Below the pieces are notes generated by a model. It ran no database searches, was not told the DNA's origin, and saw only the letters and a list, made by a program, of their open reading frames with translations. The position numbers were made by a program, and so were the translations under genes. Of a DNA stretch of 64,000 bases, positions 57,334-64,000 are shown one piece after another; position 1 is the stretch's first letter, and every line of letters begins with the position of its first letter. The stretch lies in NCBI GenBank assembly GCA_947646735.1, contig CANTFK010000983.1, positions 682,001 through 746,000 on the forward strand. Reading direction: 5' to 3'. Source of the DNA: Peronospora farinosa (lineage: Eukaryota; Oomycota; Peronosporomycetes; Peronosporales; Peronosporaceae).

Positions 57334-57794
57334 TGTAATGGGGCACCCTCCGACTATACTGATAACAGTATAGTCTACCTTCACTGACTACAGTGAAAGC
57401 AGGTGCCTCAAAACCTCTCTTACACAAGAGGCATAGAAAGCTTTGCTTCTAAACAACACGCTTAGAAGTAGGGAAAAGGAGAACTGTATTTAATATAGTT
57501 AACTATCTAATAAAACTAAATCACTAATAACCTTGTCTTAACTATATTAAAATGCAAATATGTATGCTACCTTCGTGCCCTCCATTCATTGCGCGCGTCC
57601 ATCGCTCATCGGTCAGTGCTTTGGTTGGTATGATGGCGTATATCAACCAATTAGAGGGCTTCTCCAACTTCAAGGAGATGCGAGGACAATGTTACATGAA
57701 AAGATAATATATATCAAAGATTATTATTATAATAATATTCTTATGGACACTTCCTATAAGTGTCACTATTATGTGATGGGCTTACCCCGTTACA
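57334..57794 (-). repeat. A2 3' LTR
   Basis: Reverse complement of the A1 LTRs: TGTAATGGGGCACCC at the left (LTR end), ACCCCGTTACA at the right (LTR start). Confidence 0.85.
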
Positions 57795-57809
57795 TCACCC
57801 CCCCCCACA
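57795..57809 (-). promoter_or_regulatory. A2 polypurine tract
   Basis: TCACCCCCCCCCCAC on plus, i.e. a G-run then TGA on minus immediately before the LTR, as in A1. Confidence 0.75.
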
Positions 57810-57895
57810 ACTAAGAGTCACATTCATGACTATGGGAAACGAGCACTTGTTGGTTTTTTCTTTTATTCCGACAACTTTAACGCATATACCAAGTC

Positions 57896-59404
57896 AAGCG
57901 CGTCGCTGCTGAGGCAGCTAAGAGCTCGGCTGCACGCCTGTGTGCAGCCGATACTGAGGCTTTACATCCTCAGCCAGCAGACACTAATGTGTCTGCTGGA
58001 AGTCAACATCAGCCTGCAATGCCTGTTGCATGTTCACGTGGCGAAGCGCCACGTGAAGATGTTGACCCAGAGTTACTCGTTGACTACTCTGGTGAGCCGA
58101 ATGACGAATTCGACTCAAAGCCACCTGTTTCACTCCCGGGCTCTCCCCGGGGTGATACCTCGTCGTCGAATTTAACGAAGATGGGCCGTGGTACATTAAG
58201 TGAATCAATGTACCGTGAAATGTTCGGGTCGTCTGATTCATCAGACGACTTGCCAAACGAGTCGAGGGATAGAAACTCAATTGAAGAGGGTAAGGGTGAT
58301 GCCAGTGCTTTTACTGACATCAATGCACGTGATGTCGGTACTTCTGTTGACACCACGCAGAAGGCTTTAGACCGCAACGTATTGCGTCTTGCTCCTGATC
58401 GCAAGCCATGGATGCTACCTAAGCATCTGCTTGATCGTTGGTCTGGAAAGACCAACGAACGGTTCCCCATACCGTTGTTTGATGCGTCAAAGCTTCATGG
58501 CCTTGACGCCAGTGCGAAGAACTTTCGCACTGAGAACGATTATTACATCGATGTGTTCCTTGAACATCGATGGTATGGCCCACACAAGAAGCGTGAGGCT
58601 GACGCGTTCCTCCAGTCTTGGAATGCGTTTATCACCAACGTTTTAAACGTTGGGAAAGAGGCTTGGTTTCAAAGACTTTATGCTAGCCGCAATAAGTTTG
58701 AGAAACGAAGTACGTCCGGTGCATGCTATCGTTTGCACCGGGTATCTAGAGAGGCAGGCCTGTTATGCCTCTCTTAGGGCGGCCCATGCCCGGGGTGCCT
58801 GAGCACCTTGTCAAGAGCGCCTAAGAAGGCGTACCTCCTTACTGAGCCCTGGTGGAGGGCTCGCATCTCTTCTGAGATGCGTGAAGGGATTGCTACTTTG
58901 CAATCCCTTTACGAGCGCGCTGGGCGCTCGTTTTCCGATGGTCCTTCACCATCGGATGCCCCTTTTCGTACTACTCGACAAGGCCGGAAACGTCGGCCAT
59001 CAGTTGGGCCCGAGGTTCCCAGCTATCCGCCGAAGGCGGATAGCCACGCCACCGGACGAGATAACTCGTCCGACGTCCCTTCACCTCGCGGTGCTTTAGT
59101 AAGCGTTCCACAAGGTAGCGCTTCCCACCATGAGAGTCCACCAGCGGATGCGGTGGTGGAGAGAAAGCCCTGTACGATTCTTCCATCGGACTTGGCTGAT
59201 GAGTTAGACGGTTTTGACCTTGGAGCTTGTGGATTGACTCATGATCTGAATCACGAGCGGGACAGGCGTTACCGCCTGGAAGGCTCTGTGCATAAGCTCG
59301 AGTTGGGCCAGAACAAGGCCCTGGCAACTCAAGCTGTTGCATTGTTGGAGAATGAACGGAAGTATCGTTCTCTGACTGGCGAGCTGGTGACATCTCGTCT
59401 CTGA
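57896..59404 (+). pseudogene. A2 antisense ORF, one in-frame TAG, start codon lost
   Basis: Open for about 500 codons except for a TAG at 58775-58777. The ATG present in A1 is mutated here; the first in-frame ATG is 58019. Layout: Ala-rich N-terminus (KRVAAEAAKSSAARL), Pro/Ser/Asp-rich region, a motif MYREMFGSSDSSDD, then a conserved-looking block (KLHGLDASAKNFRTE, FLEHRWYGPHKKREADAF, WNAFITNVLNVGKEAW). Past the TAG come KKAYLLTEPWWRARI and a C-terminal potential coiled coil (LEGSVHKLELGQNKALATQAVALLENERKY). The last about 430 nt are antisense to the integrase linker and chromodomain. I recognise no domain. The same block in A3 argues that it once encoded a protein. Confidence 0.68.
58971..59393 (-). 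pseudogene. A2 integrase tail with chromodomain
   Basis: Pro/Ser/Gln-rich linker, then GGKRYLVERLLKHREVKG and LVRWRGYPPSADSWEPRAQL ending VSGLVE. An intact-looking chromodomain, with the aromatic positions Y, W, W expected for binding methylated histone tails. Open for 140 codons, with the antisense ORF open on the other strand. Confidence 0.82.
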
Positions 59405-60120
59405 GTAACGAGCTGGCGACAGCTCGTCAGGAGGTCGTCTAATGTCATGGGACGATCTCGTCTTTCAACGACCAGGTTGAGAAACGGGTTCGTGACCACA
59501 AGAATATTATGGAAGTATTTGAGCGTGGCGGCTATCTCCGTCATTCGAAGAAGTCGCGTACTGATTGTACGGACGAAAACGTCCCACGTAAAATGTATGA
59601 TGCGTACGCATCCTGCGTGGCAGCTCGATCGTGTATGCGTTGGCTAGGTGGCGCAATACACGAAATGAGCCAATGTACTTGGCAACAATTTATTGCTGCC
59701 CCGTTAGTCACTACATGTTTAGGTAGGTTTACTGTTTATAGTAAAACGAAATCTCCTTTAATAATTTGATGAGCATTTTTCCTCCCATTATCGTCTGCGT
59801 TCCGTTTCGGCTTGTCCACAGCTTCTGCGATGGAGTCTTGCACGAAACGGACTACCGCTTCTCAAGTCAGCAGGAAATCCTCTACTGACTCGTTGCTTTT
59901 AAATGTAGTGCATAGTGAGTGCACTGCAGAGATATTTGATACTAACTCAGCGAAAACATTAGTGTTCTCGCTAGTGATACCTCAAGCGATGCTGACGTCG
60001 TCAGCATCATCATTAGTAAGAGCGTCATCGCTCTTACTTTCTTCTTCTTCACCAAAGTCGAATGGTACGATTTCGGTTACTTTAGCATCGACCATAACGT
60101 TGGCGGGTGATGATCAAGAG
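59405..60120 (-). pseudogene. A2 GPF/Y region, broken
   Basis: Sense text on minus: EIVPFDFGEEEESKSDDALTN, VRFVQDSIAEAVDK and a VNLPKHVV segment, with in-frame stops. A Ser-rich plus-strand frame at 59812-60159 is its shadow. Confidence 0.6.
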
Positions 60121-60906
60121 TCAGATTGGTTCTCGCTTGAGCGAGTTCCCCCCCCTTAAATTAGAGTCACCCGCTACTAAGGTGGGACACGTGGATGGAG
60201 AAGCCATCACGTAGAACAGTGTATGCGTCGTGGAAACATGCATTGAGTTGTTGATGGCAAATTCAACCGTCAACAAAAACTCATTCCAAATCGTGAGGTA
60301 GTGGACGTACCCTCGAAGTATCTCTTCGAGGACGCGATTTTGCGCGCTCAGTCTGACCATCCAGAGACCGATGGTCAGTATTAGACATTGTGAGTCGTGT
60401 TCCAAGTGTTTGGAACAAGAAACGCCAAAACTCAGCCGTGAACCAGGGGCCTCTATCGGACACAACTCACGGGGTATACCGTGCAATCAAAAGATTGTAT
60501 CGATGAATACCCGCGCCCCAGCCTTCTGCTGTGATCGACTCAGGTACAGCGACGATACGCACCATCATTATGAACCTGTTTACATACATTATTCCCGTGA
60601 GCGTCTTTGGGTTTCCCAAAGACGAAGGGCACTCTTCCGGAACAGGTAGAGGCTGCAATAGTGCACGGAGTGAAGGACTAGGCTTCACTGTTGACACACC
60701 TCGCAAGCACGCACGTAATTGCGCACGAACTTATACTGGCGTGGTAAGTAAAAGGCGCGACTGACCTTGAGATAAGTCTTCTCACGGCCGCGATACCCAC
60801 TGACTAGTGCATCGTGACACTCAAACATGATCCGTAACCTGAGCTCATGTTGGGCGGGTACGACGACACGAGGCGTGTCGCCGTCGGAGGCTGTGTAATA
60901 TATCAA
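60121..60906 (-). pseudogene. A2 integrase
   Basis: HHCC module (ECHDALVSGYRGREKT...VRACEVCQQ, the first part of the core after it), second Asp MSDRGPWFT (near 60460), Glu in DGQTERA, then shifted VEFAINNSMHVST. The block with the first catalytic Asp is missing between PVPEECP and KTLTGIMY, as in A1. Confidence 0.8.
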
Positions 60907-61149
60907 GCCGTTTCGCCGGGTGTATCAATCTAAAGAAGATTGATGCATGGTAGTAAAGCGCTTCTTCGATTGCTTCAATGGATACTTGAGGTACTCCATC
61001 AGGCGAACAAGATCACTATCTTGTGCGCATGCCATTCTAATGTCGTCGAGCAAACTCGACGACAAGACGCTGGTACTTAGCGTGGCGACAGTGGTATCAG
61101 CTTCACTGTTGGACTATACAGTCGGCTCTAGGTTAGGTCGACGCGAAAG

Positions 61150-61573
61150 AGCATCGGTGACGACGTTAGGTCGTCCCGATTTATACTCCACGGAGAAGTT
61201 ATACTCCGCGAAGAAAGACAGTCATCTCGAAATTCTTTGCAAGAGGTGTGGACTGTTAAATGACGCATGGTCTGTATACACTATGAACGGTCTATTTCCT
61301 AACAGATAAACGAAACTTATCCAGTGCATATTTTATGACAAGTAGTTTATTGTCATGCAACGGGTAGTTGCGCTCAGCTGGATGCAGCTGACGCGATTGA
61401 TAGCATACGATGCGCTCTACGCTGTGACATATTGCATCAGTGCACAACCGATTGCAAAATCGCTGGCGTTACAGAACACATGGTCTGACTTGATCTGCAA
61501 TCGCCAATACTGGCGATTGCATCAAGCTTTGCTTGATACGTTCAAAGGAACGCTGACAGTCAGCGTTCCAGTT
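61150..61573 (-). pseudogene. A2 RNase H
   Basis: HVFCNASDFAIGC and NYPLHDNKLLVIKYAL on minus, broken by frame changes. Carries the same loss of Asp (to Asn) and Glu (to Lys) as A1. Confidence 0.7.
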
Positions 61574-62810
61574 TCATTTTACATTTTTCTTGAGTAAACA
61601 AGAAAGATGTACTGTCATTTCGGCGTAGTTGCGCGAGTACTTGTGCAAGTACGCCGCAGGCCCAAGAAGCTTCTTTAGTCCCTTGGCTTTGACAGGCACT
61701 GGCCAGTCGGTGATCGCCTTGATCTTTTCTGGATCAGGGCGTACGCCATTCTTTCTGACGATGCACCCAAGAAGTGAAGTTTCGCTAGCTGCGAATATAC
61801 ACTTCTTGAGGTTGGCGTACAACTTATGCTCGCGCATAAGTGTAAGAGCCTTACGAACGTGGAGTCGGTGGGCTTCCACGTCTGTTTTTTCATTCATAGC
61901 ACGGTTATGGACGAACACATCATCGAAGTAACTCGGTGCGAATTCGCGCACCGGTCTCAATAGATGTGAAACACATCTATTGAATGTGGCTGGTGCATTA
62001 CTAAGCCCTTGCGGCATCACCAACCATTCCCAGAGCATACCACTGGGAGTGCTCACTGCTGTGTACGGGATGTCCCGTTCACGCATTAGGATCTGATAGA
62101 ATCATCCATCCGATCCATGGACGAAAGGATGGTCTCTTTGCCATACCATCTATGATTACGTCCTTTCTCGGTATCGGCGCTTGCGCCGGTATCGTTGCAG
62201 CGTTCAACTTATTGAACGCGTGCACTTTCCGCCACCATCTTGTGGCCTTGCGCATACAGAAGGTCGGAGAGCTGTGAGGCGAAGTTGACTCCCTCACATG
62301 GACCGCAGCTAGGCGATCGGAAAAGAACTTGTCGATCGCCTCGACATGTTCCCGAGGTAGTGGCCACTGCTTCATGACACAATATTTTGTGTCTGAAACT
62401 AGTTCGATCTCGTGTCGATTACCTTTATCCTTAGGTAACTCGCACGGTACGGATGCAGGGAATACATACTTGAAATTGACCAAATCCTTATACGAAAGAT
62501 TTGAGTTCAGTGTCTGCGATGTGTATCGATCAATCGGATTCTTTTCAACAAGGACACTTTCGTCCATTGATGAGCTGCTGAGGACCCGTTCGTTCTCGGC
62601 AAAAACTGTTGCTGACCGAATGTCAGTCATGTACTCGTCCTCTGCGACGAGCACACAGATCTGCTTGACTTTGCCACTACGCAGATCACGCAAGAACCTC
62701 TTAGGTTCTAGCGTAGGCAACTGAGTTATCTTCAAAGCTAACATCGATAAGGCGATCAGATCAAGCGTACAAGCGCCTACGCTTATTTCGTCATTCACTT
62801 TGACGTTCAA
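61574..62810 (-). pseudogene. A2 reverse transcriptase
   Basis: Two overlapping frames: 62810-62079 (ELVSDTKYCVMKQWPLP, VHAFNKLNAATIPAQAPIP) and 62086-61574 (VSTPSGMLWEWLVMPQGLSNAPATFNR, YFDDVFV, LGCIVRKNGVRPDP). The frame change lies inside the first catalytic motif at the same place as in A1. Confidence 0.85.
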
Positions 62811-63156
62811 CGTCTCAGTTACTTCCTGAGGACTTATTCCATTAGGGCACTGGGGGATGAATCTTTTAGGGCACTGGGAACATATTTTTCAGGTATTGTT
62901 TCCTAGGGACTTATTTCCGCAGGCTCGATGAAAGTTATTCCATCGACTTCCTCTAGCTGTGGCTGCGCAACCACAGCGAGATTTTCTACGACCAACTTTC
63001 CAGTTGATTTAATCTTACTGTGTTGCCACTTCTGGAGAAACGGTTTACTCTTCGGTGATAGCTGCCCTCTAGACAAGCAATCATGTCCCGGTCCACTCGA
63101 CTTAATCGAGTGGTGGACCTTCGGCGCTGCCTTTGCTTGTGAACAGCTCCGGCAGC
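62811..63156 (-). pseudogene. A2 protease-RT linker
   Basis: Corresponds to 16980-17310 of A1, with an extra short duplication near 62845-62890 (two copies of TTAGGGCACTGGG). No domain. Confidence 0.45.
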
Positions 63157-63724
63157 TTACTCCGCAGTGTGACTGTCTGTCACACTGAGATCTTGTGCAG
63201 TCGTGTTAACGACCGAACCACAAGTGAGGCCATCGCACTCACTCGTAGAACATTCAAACGCTTGTGAACGCTCCAAGACGTTCATCAGATGGCCATCTGA
63301 TGAACAAGCGGCAGGCATCTTCACGGTTCGATGCTGCCAGCTGACCCATGGCTCGTACCTTCTGAGCGATGGTAATCCTAGGATGACATCAAATATTGAC
63401 ATTCAGATCAAGTACGATGAAATCATCATCGTACTTTTTGCCTTCAAGCGTGTAGTGAATTCCCACTACACGTTTCTTTACTGTTACGGATGCGCCAGTT
63501 GCAAGGCGCACCGTCATCCTCGTTGGAGGGGTCTCGCGCTCAACATATTTGAGCCTACGATCATCTAGCGATTGGCGTCGAACAAAGTTGTTCGAAGCCC
63601 CACAATCAACTAGGGCGCGAAGTGACATGTTCTTTGTCACTTCGATCTTCAATGTGATGAGGGATACCTCATCACTGGGAGCGGCAACACACAGTGACTG
63701 TGTGTTGGGAGCAACCTTTGTCAA
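63157..63724 (-). pseudogene. A2 protease, with empty B target site
   Basis: 63724-63389 reads APSDEVSLITLKIEVTKN and ALVDCGASNNFVRR (catalytic Asp), and 63402-63157 continues with SIFDVILGLPSLRRYEPWVSW. One frame change separates them. The stretch around 63660 is the uninterrupted form of the site where B split A1. Confidence 0.8.
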
Positions 63725-63774
63725 GAGTCCCGCGACCTCTTTTGACGTTGCTGGATGAGTAGGGCGCTCCGCCC

Positions 63775-64000
63775 CTACTGACCCCGACCGTTTTTTTATG
63801 GTCCACCACGTTGTTGCGATTTTGCAGCAACGTGGGACCCACGTCGCTGGCCCTTCTTGGCAGACGGTCGATCGTCACTCCCAGTGTTACGAGACACTGG
63901 GCGTGGGGCACTACACTCATAAGCGTAGTGGCCCAACTTCTGACAGAGATTGCACTTTTGCAATCGCTTGTACCCTGGAGAGCGAGGTCGCTCGCGCTCT
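63775..64000 (-). pseudogene. A2 gag nucleocapsid end
   Basis: The minus strand shows KCNLCQKLGHYAYECSAP (CX2CX4HX4C zinc knuckle) and a basic tail. A stop at about 63797 interrupts the tail relative to A1. The rest of gag lies beyond the window. Confidence 0.7.

Larger units (their letters stand above)
57334..64000 (-). mobile_element. Ty3/gypsy element A2 (runs off window)
   Basis: Same family as A1, inverted. From left: 3' LTR, polypurine tract, antisense ORF on plus, then on minus chromodomain, GPF/Y, integrase, RNase H, RT, protease and the gag zinc knuckle at the window edge. It lacks element B and so gives the empty target site. Pol carries the same frameshifts and deletions as A1. 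Confidence 0.88.

Noticed and set aside
58971..59393. Host chromodomain protein gene
   Set aside because: The frame joins upstream integrase sequence of A2 and has the LTR and polypurine tract in place; it is the element's own domain.
59812..60159. Ser-rich plus-strand ORF, also present inverted at 19894-20247
   Set aside because: It is the complement of the integrase GPF/Y lead-in (VRFVQDSIAEAVDK and acidic text on the other strand). It starts far from the LTR and the Ser runs mirror Glu/Asp codons, so I treat it as a shadow.

Overview
The window looks like repeat-rich nuclear DNA of an oomycete (Phytophthora or downy-mildew type). This is inferred from the Ty3/gypsy polyprotein signatures, one of which carries a second plant/archaeal-type RNase H. 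It also rests on a secreted GH3 beta-glucosidase without introns and a Bud32 kinase remnant with a short GTGTGT...CTAAC...CAG intron. Host genes are few: an intact GH3 gene (39835-42183 +), the 5' 231 codons of a diverged second GH3 copy on the other strand (1-693 -), and a broken Bud32/PRPK kinase (42702-43152 -). The two GH3 copies and patches of their 5' flanks form an inverted duplication about 39 kb apart.

Almost everything else is transposable element, in nested layers. I call the families A to E. A1 (2522-22486 +) is a Ty3/gypsy element split by B (4316-16454, coding on -), a 12.1 kb element with nearly identical LTRs and a 4-bp target duplication. A2 (57334-64000, coding on -, runs off the window) is a second A copy and shows the uninterrupted B target site. 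A3 (about 35209-36480) is a fragment of the same family. E1 (22490-25396), E2 (32028-about 35190) and E3 (36938-37195) are pieces of another gypsy family. C (47002-56862 +) is a third family, itself invaded by D2 (53179-55209), a solo LTR flanked by AACC. D1 (29923-31691) is a sister solo LTR. A decayed Ty1/copia element (25450-29020), a probable LINE remnant (45341-46602 -) and a MITE-like foldback (37739-37865) complete the set.

The most interesting pattern is that all four gypsy families with a readable 3' end (A, B, C, E) carry an extra ORF on the strand opposite gag-pol. It starts 56-106 nt inside the 3' LTR and reads inward. In A, C and E it runs antisense through the linker and chromodomain end of the integrase. 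In every family the product looks Ser/Pro-rich or low-complexity with a potential coiled coil. The A1 and A2 copies share the same pol lesions, which suggests that defective lineages are moved in trans. No pol in the window appears fully intact.
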